From Spongospora subterranea f. sp. subterranea (lineage: Eukaryota; Endomyxa: Phytomyxea; Phytomyxea; Plasmodiophorida), in the NCBI GenBank assembly GCA_049724395.1, contig JAUGWO010000144.1, positions 34,209 through 98,208 of the forward strand: a stretch of 64,000 nucleotides of DNA. Reading direction: 5' to 3'. The notes under the pieces are model-generated. The model was not told the origin of the DNA. It saw nothing but the letters and a program-made list of their open reading frames with translations, and ran no database searches. Made by a program: the position numbers and the translations under genes. Of this stretch, positions 49,001-59,993 are shown in pieces (within the stretch, counting starts at the first letter, position 1; every line of letters begins with the position of its first letter).

Positions 49001-49517
49001 GAGAAGTGGTGGGCGACGTAGTAGCTGGAGCTGTAGCATCAGTAGACGGTGCGGCAGTGGTTGGTGAGAAAGTTGGAGCGTCAGTAGGTGTGGCGGCGGT
49101 GGTTGGTGAGAATGTAGGGGCGTCAGTAGGCGTTGCGGCGGTGGTTGGTGAGAATGTAGGAGCGTCAGTAGGTGTGGCGGCGGTGGTTGGTGAGAATGTA
49201 GGGGCGTCAGTAGGCGTTGCGGCGGTGGTTGGTGAGAATGTAGGAGCGTCAGTAGGTGTGGCGGCGGTGGTTGGTGAGAATGTAGGAGCGTCAGTAGGCG
49301 TCGCGGCGGTGGTTGGTGAGAATGTAGGAGCGTCAGTAGGCGTTGCGGCAGTGGTTGGCGAGAATGTAGGGGCGTCAGTAGGCGTTGCGGCAGTGGTTGG
49401 TGAGAAAGTTGGTGCATCTGTGGCAGGCGCTGTTGTTCCTTCAGCCGGGGCAGTAGTTTGCGTGTTTGCTAGGTGAAGCAGTCCGGCAAGTATTAAAATC
49501 AATATTTTCGAAGGCAT
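46066..49517 (-). CDS. Giant secreted mucin-like protein with 14-residue Thr/Pro/Ser repeats
   Basis: The start chosen is the ATG at 49517, which gives a standard signal peptide (MPSKILILILAGLLHLANTQ); an upstream in-frame ATG at 49622 would bury it. Modelled exons: 46661-49517, 46485-46610, 46284-46434, 46066-46237 (introns 50, 50 and 46 bp). The first exon is nearly all Thr, Pro, Ser, Ala and Asn in blocks of 14-residue repeats: PTFSPTTAATPTDA (about 9 copies), SPTDSPAPTTAATS (4), DPNPTNATTSAPTT (about 9) and SPNSTNSSTSAPTT (about 8). NxT/S sites are abundant, so both N- and O-glycosylation are expected. The C-terminus is a non-repeat acidic segment (SLAETGNTTTLEEEISSL; FLFYLVWAESFPSPDWMTG). 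There is no transmembrane segment at the end. A surface coat, spore-wall or adhesive role is likely but unproven. Confidence 0.82.
47390..49420. repeat. 42-bp coding minisatellites in the mucin-like gene
   Basis: Four adjoining tandem blocks share a 42-bp period: about 49020-49420, 48790-48990, 48040-48600 and 47390-47760. Copies within a block are almost identical at the DNA level. One shortened unit of 33 bp near 48453-48490 still keeps the frame. Confidence 0.95.
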
Positions 49518-49622
49518 TGTGGATAGCGATTTGGGATTTCTACCCAAACTATCAAATAAGAGAATGATTAGCACGCAGAGGATACAGACGAACCTGGTCA
49601 GCACAACCTGTAAATGTATCAC

Positions 49623-50127
49623 TTAAGGTGATACGTATCTCGTAGGGTGCATATATAAGGAGAACCACACATTTGCCTTAATTTCGTGCGGAACCCTGCG
49701 AATACATGGATAACCTCTTACACGTATCTAAAAATTCTTTGAAGACAGCGTCTGCACAAATGGCGTACAGGAATTCTGCAATTGTAACTTCAAGTGGCAA
49801 AACCATGTATTCTAATGCCGCTTTGGGTTTTCGAAATCAGACAAAACGCGTCATTATGCGGATTTCCGCATGATCCATCTGAAGATTTGGTGCTTTTGAA
49901 TCGGATCGGCAGTGGCGGTCCGCTGATCTCATCGACCATAACCGTTTCCGACTATGGTCACACTCAGATTATCGTTATCAATTTAAAAAGATGGCCCGGA
50001 ATATTTATGCTGTAATCGCCGTATTTCTTCCACTCCTGGCCATATAAAATCAGCATTTCTGTAGAGGACTAGCTCTGTATACATCTGGAATATTCCTCAG
50101 AGTTTTCGAAGAAGCTAGATTAAGTGC
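49623..50127. other. Upstream region of the mucin-like gene
   Basis: About 500 bp with no recognisable gene; it should contain the promoter of the mucin-like gene. Confidence 0.4.
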
Positions 50128-50352
50128 TTAAACATTTACAACACTTGATCCTCCGACTGCTCCCCAAAGTGTTATCAAATCTGACCATACAATCTCATAT
50201 TTGAACTTTTGTATATCCAGCGCCCAACGCTGTAGTTTTTGACCAACAGAATTAGAATCCGCAGTCTGCTGCGTCAAATTCTTATGGTCGACATGTCGTC
50301 TGAACGGTCTGAAATTCATAAGCAAATAATCAAGTCTACTGAGAACATTCAC
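50128..50352 (-). mobile_element. Ty3/gypsy-type RNase H remnant
   Basis: A short minus-strand frame contains FRPFRRHVDHKNLTQQ and LQRWALDIQKFKYEIV, the DHKNL...RWxLxLQxFxYxI pattern of gypsy RNase H. No flanking reverse transcriptase, integrase or LTR was recognised, so it is a small, old relic. Confidence 0.75.
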
Positions 50353-50846
50353 AACATCTTCTGAACAGTAGACAGATTAAGTTGCGCACCAGCGAACTTA
50401 TGACCACAGATTCCCAAAGGCTCATGTCTTTGCAGTTCCAGCTTCTTCCACAAACAAGCCATGGACATTTGACAGGATGGTGGGCGATCATCGTGGGTAT
50501 GGACATGATAATGGATGGGCATACACGTTGGTAGTATGATCTGTTGATGTTCCATGAACTCTGTAATGCGATTGGTATGATTAGAGCGGCACTGATGATC
50601 ACTGTTGTGGTTATTTATACCCGCATAGCCATTGTTACGGTGCATGACCAACAGATATAACCCCTTATTCGCTAACCTGAAATCCAGACAACAACTCTCA
50701 ATGTTGTTAATAAAACCAATATTTTTGTCACATCCGAAGGTCTCGTAATTTCTTCGGAAATAGAGTAGGCAGATGTTGCACCCTTTGAAGGCCCCCCATA
50801 AGCTAGACGCAGTAAACAAGTCGCTGACGAGGTTTCATAGAGGGAT
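50353..50846. other. Unassigned stretch
   Basis: Minus-strand frames of 88 and 156 codons overlap here, rich in His and Cys but without a recognisable domain. They may be more retroelement debris. Confidence 0.3.
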
Positions 50847-51146
50847 GTGGTCTATGCCGATCCCTTGTCAGCCGTCCACATCGTTTCGAAGCCCGGTATG
50901 GAGCGGTACCCCCTAACAGGCAGTCCCCGAGCATATAGCTCATCTCGACCTGTCTCTACAATCTTCACCATTAGGGCCACTCGCCTGTGCCTGGCCCATC
51001 ATCAGACTATGTGCAACACAGTTCGGGGATCCTCTTCATTCGATTGCCGTCCCACATCATCAATATCTTTTCCTACCGACAATATCTCCTCCACCATTCG
51101 GCCGTACGTGCACAAAGGGAGATTCGTTCAGATTCAGAGTTAGCCG

Positions 51147-52022
<876 letters not shown>

Positions 52023-54119
52023 TTAGACCATCAGCAACGCAATCACACAATTCACTTGGATGTTAATATTGCTATATATTCCTGAGGATCAATGAGAGGC
52101 AAGATATTTTCAAGAACATGTTTGTTAATGATGATAAATAAATACAATAGATTGTGGAATTGTACGGTACTGTACGTCGTACGGTTACACGGTTACACCT
52201 CTACAGTCGATATTTGGAAATGATTCAACAGTGTATAGGGTAACGTTTACCATCCGAGGTCATGTGACTGTGCCTGTCCTACCTGGAACTGCTGTTGAGA
52301 CCTATTGGTGGGTTGCGAAATGGGAAGACAATAGTGTCCAGACATCAACCTGTTTAACAATATTCCAACTTCGTTTTCCATGTCTCTTAAGAGTTTTCGT
52401 CGTTGAAAATGGCTACAGCGGAATACCCATGATGGATTCTTATAGGAAAAGTTCTTTTCAGACAGGCATAGCAATCTTTGTGCCGGGTAGGCATGTTCAA
52501 ATATATCATCACGGATGCTGGAAAGTAAATCAATTGAGGCGAGTATTTTGATCTTATCGAGCTGTGGACTGTCATATTCCAGCCTGAAACTGTTCCTTCT
52601 GTCTAATGTGCTACTATGTTTCTGACCGAGTATCTATGAGATGAGGAACTGCAGTGTTTGATCAAGATCGCTGCTCAACGCTTTATTTCATACAGTCATG
52701 CGCAAGGGAGCACCAACCATTGGATCTTAGATCCAGATAATTTGATCATCGAGTTACCGATGAATCTTACCTTGCTGGTACACAGATTGGGTCCAAATGT
52801 CGTACCGGGTGATGAGGGTGCTCTTCGTCAACGGATTCACAGAACTATTGATCGGGCAGGAAATAGAAAACAGTCGCAAAATCCATGTTGCTCAAAGGGT
52901 GCGTCCTAGGCTGACACTGAACAGGATTTTCCAAGCTGGCGTCAATCGAAGATAAGGAAAACCTAAACCTTTTTGTAGCAATGATGACGAACCAATGTTG
53001 GTTTCGTTACCTGATTTTTTACAAGCACTTGGTCGCAAAGGGGGCGACCGAAAGTCAGCGCTAAAGAGCTTTACTGTTAGGTGATGAGTTGCTTACGGGC
53101 ACTCGAATGGTCGTTTCTTAAAGAATCCAGACATCGTCATGAGCGCCCAACAGAAAGTTCGGATCGACGAGATGTAATGTAAAATGGATGGATCGTGTAT
53201 GGAAATTATGGCTGAACAGCGACCATGCAATTTGCCATATTTGTTGATGGATTGTCTTAAGGCGATTTTGACAATTTGAGTGGGTGTTCACATATTTACT
53301 GTTTGTGCAGGTTCATATGCAAGTTCCGTGGTGGAAATCGACAGGCAGATTTAAGGACCAGAGGAGAGTTTATCGTGGCAGTATGCCCGTCGACATTACA
53401 AATCCTGGACGTCAACTTCAATCTTCCGTTTCAATGACGCATAACCAAACCAATAGGACCTTGCCACGTGAGGCAAGATTAGGACCTTGCCATGGACATC
53501 ATCTCCTTTACATCCGCTTTCGATTCCTTTATCTCCGCCAGGACCAATGTATTCTGAAACCCCATCTTCAACGCAGTCAGCTTCTGTTTTTCCAACAGAT
53601 TCTTATCTGTTGTTGAAAGAGTCGAACGCCCAGATGTTCGACTCTAGAGTCGAACCTCTGGAATAGGACTTGTTGGACCAGGCGCCATCTCCTTAACCTT
53701 TTCCACAACCTCCAATTTGTGAAGACCCGCGTAGCCAAGCGCCAAGGACAAAAAATTAACGAAGCTGTCATGATTGCAAACAGAAGAAACTGTGTCCGAG
53801 CAAACATCGGGGAGAGGCGAAGCCCCCAAAAAAATGCCAACGGTCACATTAGCATTGAATAAGTCGCCAAGGCTAGAAGGATATATTCGGAAAACACAGT
53901 TTCTTCTGTTTGCATCATGACAGCTTCGATGATTTTTTTGTCCTTGGCGCTTGGCTGCGCGGGTCTTTCATGCATCTTGTTGAACAACTATTAAAGAATT
54001 CTTAATAGCAACTTGCTGTGTAAGTTGACTTCGACTTTTTATCACTTGGGTGATTCAATCAATTCTGTATTATCTCCTCTTCCGGAGGACCTCCCTCGCA
54101 GGTTCCGCAGTGGAACAGG
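52023..54119. other. Unassigned 2.1 kb stretch with an inverted repeat
   Basis: Several frames of 60-110 codons are open on both strands but none carries a domain I recognise with confidence. The inverted repeat at 53722-53967 lies in it, just upstream of the pogo-like transposase. Confidence 0.4.
53722..53967. repeat. Inverted repeat with about 74-bp arms
   Basis: Bases 53722-53795 are the near reverse complement of 53894-53967 (core gccaagcgccaaggacaaaa). The loop is about 100 bp. The location just before the pogo-like coding region suggests it is part of that element or of a nested small element. Confidence 0.85.
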
Positions 54120-55747
54120 TTAACGATGAACAGAATATGCAGTAAACGTAGCGAGTTGACTGCACTATTGCAAGACGACGCCGTGCAAACTCGCAGATCG
54201 CGTCGATTGCCGGGCGGGGGGGGGGCGCAAGTGCAAGTTCGATGCAATCGAAAAGCGTGTTCACGAGTGGATGAAGAATCTGGGTTTGCGCGTCAAAGAT
54301 CAGTATAATCGCTTGAAAGCTCTCCAGTTCTACCACGAAGACCGTGACCCGGATGGTCCAAACGATGAGGAGAGTGACGATGATGGCGAGAGCTTTTTCA
54401 AGGCGTTCAAAGGGATGGTGTACTCATTTCAAAGATCTCCATGATTTAGTGTCGAGGCGGCATACATTTACAAGGGTCTTGCCCGAAAATGCTGGGCAAA
54501 TCGTGCAGTCGTAGATCAAGAGTATCCATCAGGTTATTGAGCGCAAAGCCGTGCAATATCATCAACATGGACCAGGTTCCAAGGTACTTCGAGACTGAGC
54601 CGAAATCGACGATAACAACGATTGGAAGCCGCGAGGTGCTGCTACGGAAAGGGGGGAACTCACACAAGCGACTAACGGCCACCTTCACCGTCCAATCCGA
54701 CGGAAAGCTTTTGACTCCGCACGTTTTGTTTTCAAAGTTGAAAAACAAGTCTGTTTGTGAAGAAGGAATGCTTGTCGACGTGAACAAGATGGGCATGCGA
54801 TCTGATGCGATCTTGCTGCAGCATGCTAAAGACGTTGTGCTGAAACGGGTTCAAACGGCGTTTCGCCGAGAGCCAGTGTTGTATATCATCGATTCTTACG
54901 CATGTCACCTTAAGATGTTCAACGAGAAGCTAACATGTACGTTGCCATTGTTCCGGCAAACATGACGAACATCTTACAACCACTCGATGTTGGCATCAAC
55001 CGATCCTTCCAGTAGTTTTACAATGATCGCTATGATGGATATGTTGCCCACGCGCTCGGAAACCCGGACTTGCAGACCAAGCAAGGAAATGTCAAGGTTC
55101 CGCCGTACAAGTTGGTTTCCCGATGGATATTGGATTGGCAAGAGAGCAGGCTCGATGCGGATATGGCAAAGGCTTTCAAGGTCTGTGGCATATGCCACCC
55201 CTCCGAATTCGATGTCGAGTTCTTGCGTCCCCCCTTGAAGGCCCTGTTCCACTCCGACTTCATCCTGTCGCCTGGCAACAAGAATTGGGGACTTGCTGGA
55301 ATCGGAGTACGCGACCCTACCTTGCATGCATATCACTGAGCCAGACTTCTACCTCCCATTTAACACAACTACCAGTTTGTTCGCCTGCATCTACCGATAC
55401 AAGGAACCGATACAAGGAAGGAATGGTTTCGGAGGGTGTTGAAGATGTCATTGCCATGATAGACAGCGTTGTCGACTATATGCTCACGCTTCCGGAACTG
55501 AAGGATGTATATTCCATCGATGATGCTAACGCCATCAAGAGCGGTGACGATGTTGCCGCCGAATGTGAAGTCTTCGGCTTATCTCGTTTCTTCAAGTTGA
55601 ACATTGTGGTGTCTACACTGGACGACAACGCGAAAGTGTTGTCAAAGTTCACCTTCCAAGGAGATGAGGAGCAACCGAATATCAATCATGTGCATCTACA
55701 GCGCATTAGTGATTATTTCATTATGAAATGTATTTTTTCTGATTAAT
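54120..55747 (+). mobile_element. Pogo/Tigger-like DNA transposon remnant (DDE_1 transposase)
   Basis: Plus-strand pieces of a DDE_1 transposase lie in order. A helix-turn-helix/CENPB-like part reads FDAIEKRVHEWMKNLGLRV (about 54240-54296) and ends in an acidic EESDDDGE. The catalytic core has [13 protein letters not shown] (first Asp), [17 protein letters not shown] (second Asp) and [14 protein letters not shown] (third acidic position), followed by a C-terminal part up to 55747 (GDEEQPNINHVHL). The coding text passes through several frames: a run of ten G at about 54218 and other shifts break it, so the gene is not functional as it stands. Terminal inverted repeats were not identified with confidence. 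Confidence 0.75.
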
Positions 55748-55955
55748 ATAATATGATTAAATACAAATGATTTTACAGCAACTGATAATCGCCGAAAGAA
55801 GTCCTCTGAACGCGCTCCAACCTACACCACTCGCCCGATTGCTTCGCTCCACGTTAATCAGAAAAAATACATTTCATAGTGAAATAATCACCAATCCGCT
55901 GTAGATGCACATGATTGACATTCGGTTGCTCCTCATCTCCTTGGAAGGTGAACTT
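55645..55955. repeat. Inverted repeat with about 100-bp arms at the 3' end of the pogo-like element
   Basis: Bases 55645-55746 recur as near reverse complement at 55854-55955 (core tccaaggagatgaggagcaa), separated by about 107 bp. The left arm is the last coding part of the transposase, so the right arm is an inverted duplicate of it. Confidence 0.9.
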
Positions 55956-56540
55956 CGTGAGATAGTTGCTCTCCGCACGCGTCATGAAGTTGGTAGCGAC
56001 GCCCAAGGTCACACTTGAATAGTCCGACTTTTCTGACGTGCTCGGTACTCTCCATTGTTACAGAAGAAAACCTGTCTTTATTACGCAAGAGTGTCAAGAC
56101 CGCACCTCCGACCGTCATACTCACACTCAACATCTCATATTCAGTACAATGTAATAAAGCACCTAGGCGTTGTATTCAAATACAACACCTACTTGGACGT
56201 CGGGGGAAGAAAGTTGGTGGTCTAAACCTGCAAGGCCTTGTATTTGAATAGTGCGGCGCAATATTGGGGTGAAGACGGTACAGTAGCGAGGATTATCGAT
56301 AATCAAAGAAGGAAAGAGAACTTTGTAAAATCCTATTTAACTCAATGTGAATTCTGGAGGAGTTCTCAGTTTCGTCAATCAATACGTTGATTCATCTTAT
56401 ATCGTCACTGGCGTTCCGCCAACTCTGGATCGAAGTTCAATTTCGCAGTCCGGAGTCGTTATAACAAGGTGTTCGTACCGTTTAAGCTCCGACCAAAGGT
56501 ATTGAGTAGATTTGATTTTCACACTCAATCCTTGGTCATT
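55956..56540. other. Unassigned stretch
   Basis: The stretch holds a short palindrome-like phrase (ttgtattcaaatacaac at 56172-56188, with tgtatttgaata again at 56237) and no gene I can support. Confidence 0.4.
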
Positions 56541-56981
56541 AAGGACGAGATCGCATGGTGCCACTCATCTCCAAGCGTTGGATTGGGATAACAAACGATG
56601 TTATCGGGTGGATTCAAGCCTGTAAGGAGTGCTCCCTGGCGAAACCTCATGTGCAGAACCATTATGGAATACGATTTAATTGCGAGAAGAAGTCGATTGA
56701 GTACAAGATTGGAGGCTCAAGATTGGAGGCTTATTTACAGTCATTCTCCAGCTGTTTTTCCCAAAGGAGTCAACAAGAAGCTTCATCGTCGTTGGAGTGG
56801 ACCGTGGCGTGTTACTAAAGGTTTAACTGATATTCTGTATCGAGTTCAAGACACCATGAATTGCAAGGAGGTTGTATTACATGTTCGACGGATGACATGT
56901 TGGGCAATTTCAATAGGGTTCATCAAAATAATAGATAATGAGAAAACCGTGAAAATGGTCATGAACGAATCACAACTATGA
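56541..56981 (+). mobile_element. LTR-retroelement integrase remnant
   Basis: The pieces show the integrase N-terminal zinc-binding end (VIGWIQACKECSLAKP) and the C-terminal part (VNKKLHRRWSGPWRV, DILYRVQDT, VVLHVRRM), typical of Ty3/gypsy or Bel-Pao integrases. The catalytic core between them was not recognised. It is a short, broken relic. Confidence 0.65.
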
Positions 56982-57179
56982 GCCGCGATCAACGGACTTT
57001 AACAAATATTCAGAATGCTATAACAGGGTCGAACCACCACAAAGCTATTCGTCGCAACGCATGTCCCTTCTGGAATGATGAAGTGAGAATCGCTTACAGG
57101 AGATGTTATGATATAGGAGTACGAAATTGTTGTCGTTGTATTTAAACGCAACCTGAGTTTCCCTCAGTTGGCTTCACTT

Positions 57180-57634
57180 GATTGGGTGCGGCGGGAACGG
57201 CCTTTTGCCCGTATCGTTACAGTCTGCCCCGACCAAGGTCACCGTCCCCGCCGGTATCCAACCGAGTCATGTTGTTGGTGCTCGGTGCGACGGTGCCGGC
57301 CTATCAGGGATTGTTACATTGGAAGTTACTGACCAGTGTTTGGATATCGTTCCGGATGTTGTCGGTGCTGTTAACCTTTTTTTTTCTCGGGTTCCCATGT
57401 CCTATCAACTTCGCTGTACCCCTTCAATTGGACAAGGTACTCCAATTGCCGGTTTTTGCCCCGCGCGTCCATGATACTTGCGACTTCGAAAAGAGGTTCC
57501 TTATCATCGTCCAAGCACACAGGAGGTGGGTTCGGTTGTCGCCGGCCTAGGATTGTGTTTGCCACGTAGGGGTCGAGTAGCGAGGTGCGGAATACTGGGT
57601 GAATGCGGACGTTATGGGGTACAGTACCGGACAT
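57180..57634 (-). mobile_element. Ty3/gypsy chromovirus fossil, integrase end with chromodomain
   Basis: The minus-strand frame reads NVRIHPVFRTSLLDPY, the last integrase motif of gypsy elements, and then a chromodomain (EYLVQLKGYSEVDRTWEP). Chromodomains in this place are the mark of chromoviruses. It directly adjoins the DDE transposon on its right. It is a dead fragment. Confidence 0.8.
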
Positions 57635-59925
57635 CTTAACTTGACACGCTTTTCAATTTGGTTTTTGAAAACTGCGCGCACAATTTAAGAAACACCGTAC
57701 GGGTAAAATTAAATTGCGCAACTGCAACTGATAAACCAACAGTAATTATTCATGTGTATCAAATTTGGAGGTCTTCCAGCATCCTTTTTGGCAGGCTGCG
57801 ATGGCGCTTGTATTTCTTAACAGCAAATTCTACCTGGCGTGGCGATAGTTTATTGCCGTCTTGACCGGTCACTCGATACGCATCGATATATCGATAACAC
57901 TTTCTGGCGAATCTTCGGATCTGCGTGTAACGACACGCTTGAAAGAGCGATCGGCACGATCTTCACTAGATCCCGAAAAGAATATGTACAATTCTTCCTG
58001 GTGAAACTTTTACACGCCGCCCAGAACATTTCTATAAAATTCATTTCGCAGTGAAACTTTGGATAATAGTCGATGATTCCACCACTTTGTTCCACGATTT
58101 CCGTTAACCACTCCCGCTGCTCTTGGAAATCGGGTTGTTCCTGCAGCAATGCCCGCGCACCAGCTAACGACATGGAATTATTCCACAGTCCACGTTCAGT
58201 CAGAATCGTTCGGAGTCCTTTCTGTACGCCTTGATCATCCTGCATGGGCTGAGTCACTTTTTGGCCTTCCTGGATGAACCATCCGTTCCGTTGAGACCTG
58301 ATGTTCTTTCCGCCATCTTTTACTGTTAGGACCTTTGCGTTGAGTGCATCGGGTGGCAGGGCATGATGGTTCTGCGAGTTATCAAACAGGACCAAAGCTT
58401 GACAATTCGGATGTAGAATCCTGAAAATTGGCAAAACTTTATCGCCCAGCTGCTTTGCTAGATCAGCATTCGTCCAGTATCCATCCGAGTTTTTACCGGG
58501 CTTTATGATTACCACTGATTCAATAGGAACGCCAGGGTTCTGAGCTTGCTGTTCGTCATCGAGTTTTAGGGGCCCATGACACTCGCACAAAAATTCTGAC
58601 ACCATTACACTCCTCCCTTCTCCCTTGGGCCGTAATGGCATATGGTTATCATCAATCCATATAGTTTTTTTCCCGTCGTAAGAGCTGAAGCATGATTCAT
58701 CATGTGTTAATAAAATTAATTTTTTCTCCCCGGGTGCAAGCGTTGGCTCCACAATATTCATCAGCTCGTCTCCTTCAAATTTTGCCATCCTTCGATCGTA
58801 GACGTCCATTCGAGATAAAAACGACTCTCTATATATGACGACATCTTCCCTTTCATGGCCGTCATTATACAGACCTTTCTTATATCCTCCAAAACGCAAA
58901 CCCAGCGTGTTCAACCACCGTGTTGCCGTTCTTTCTGAGATCGTGACAGGATTACCCATTTTCAAACGGACGTGCAATTCAGCTTTCACCCATTGCGAGA
59001 ATGATAATCCCGATACAGCGTCGTTCCGCTGCGATCGTAGCCATATCATGCATTCCTTGGCGACATCTTCGTCATTCACAAGTGATTTGACCTTGATAAA
59101 ACAACCTTGGCGGTGACATGGTAGCTTTTGGTGACGAAGGAAAAAACTCGCCCATCGCCTGATCTTTCGCGAATATGAATCAGCATTGTTGTTTGGAAAA
59201 AACTGAGATGCAACTTGTTTCGAAGCTTGCATCATCGTAATAGAGTTCTGACGCAAAGTAAGATATTGCTTAATTGCATGATATCGAAGATAATCATATT
59301 TGGAAATGTCCTTCAAGCTTTTTTCGATGGTTTGGGAGCAGTTGAAGGCTGTAAGATCTTCAAGAAGTTTTAGGGCACTGTGTCCGGAGACATCTTTCCC
59401 ATTTTCTGACTCAGAATCGGACGATAATCCATCGCAAACCGACTGCCCATTAGTGGTTTGTCGAACGCATGAACTAAAATACTCCAGAATCTTGTGATTA
59501 TTTGATGACGAGTCGATTTTCGCTTGGTTGGCTTTTTTTCTTCTCCACAACGTAGTCGTGCTATTCTTAGAGTAACTGTTACGAAGATGTGATCCAGCTC
59601 CAGGGATCCATTTCAAAAACGAGGTCGTTGATGAATCAATTTCTTTGTCAGTCAAGACCTCATCATTCGAAAAGTAAAAATCATCACCTTGACTATCGCT
59701 ATGATCAGCATCAGGTTCAGGTTCGGCCAACGACTTCAATTTTTTGCATTCTCTCGCGTGGTGTAATTGCATTGAGCGTTTAGTTTTACGAGCCATTGAA
59801 ATTGAGGACTGAGATTGAATTGGTTTCGATCCGTTAGCAGGGTCGTCGTGAAAATCACAAGAAAAACTTTGTTTTTTCAAGGGGGTGACCTGGGTCTAGT
59901 TTTGCGTAACCCACTGTCGAATTCG
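57620..59925 (-). mobile_element. DDE transposon with intact transposase, inserted among gypsy fossils
   Basis: The element contains the full-length transposase gene at 57850-59880. A candidate left end is TACAGTACCGGACATCTT at 57620, which matches the TIR of the transposon at 28.3 kb in about 19 of the first 27 positions after TA. It falls precisely where the gypsy integrase text (VPHNVRIHPVF) begins. A matching right end was not found; a CCCACTGT at about 59914-59921 is the best but weak candidate, so the right limit is approximate. Confidence 0.55.
57850..59880 (-). CDS. DDE-superfamily transposase, 676 residues, uninterrupted
   Basis: One open frame without introns. The N-terminal quarter is low-complexity and acidic/Ser-rich, then a DNA-binding region with helix-turn-helix features (ERTATRWLNTLGLRFGGYKK). 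The catalytic core has LILLTHDESCFSSYDGKK (first Asp), ALVLFDNSQNHHALPPDAL (second Asp) and YYPKFHCEMNFIEMFWAACK (third acidic residue, Glu). The latter motif is characteristic of a DDE transposase family widespread in fungi and other eukaryotes, related to the Tc1/mariner-IS630 group. All three acidic residues are present, so the enzyme could be active. The ATG at 59880 could be replaced by the Met at MARKTKRSMQ (59796). It is likely the autonomous relative of the deleted copy at 28342-30207. Confidence 0.88.
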   Translation of the reverse strand: MKKQSFSCDFHDDPANGSKPIQSQSSISMARKTKRSMQLHHARECKKLKSLAEPEPDADHSDSQGDDFYFSNDEVLTDKEIDSSTTSFLKWIPGAGSHLRNSYSKNSTTTLWRRKKANQAKIDSSSNNHKILEYFSSCVRQTTNGQSVCDGLSSDSESENGKDVSGHSALKLLEDLTAFNCSQTIEKSLKDISKYDYLRYHAIKQYLTLRQNSITMMQASKQVASQFFPNNNADSYSRKIRRWASFFLRHQKLPCHRQGCFIKVKSLVNDEDVAKECMIWLRSQRNDAVSGLSFSQWVKAELHVRLKMGNPVTISERTATRWLNTLGLRFGGYKKGLYNDGHEREDVVIYRESFLSRMDVYDRRMAKFEGDELMNIVEPTLAPGEKKLILLTHDESCFSSYDGKKTIWIDDNHMPLRPKGEGRSVMVSEFLCECHGPLKLDDEQQAQNPGVPIESVVIIKPGKNSDGYWTNADLAKQLGDKVLPIFRILHPNCQALVLFDNSQNHHALPPDALNAKVLTVKDGGKNIRSQRNGWFIQEGQKVTQPMQDDQGVQKGLRTILTERGLWNNSMSLAGARALLQEQPDFQEQREWLTEIVEQSGGIIDYYPKFHCEMNFIEMFWAACKSFTRKNCTYSFRDLVKIVPIALSSVSLHADPKIRQKVLSIYRCVSSDRSRRQ

Positions 59926-59993
59926 CGTTTGGTCTTGGTCGTCAAAAGACGCCCAATCGACATGTATGCGCCTCCAACACAGCCGCTGTTTGC

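Noticed and set aside
52231-52909. Possible TAF10-like histone-fold gene (LIKIAAQRFIS near 52660 resembles LISLAAQKFISDI)
   Set aside because: Only about ten residues match; the expected second histone-fold helix and the LTMEDL motif were not found nearby in any frame.
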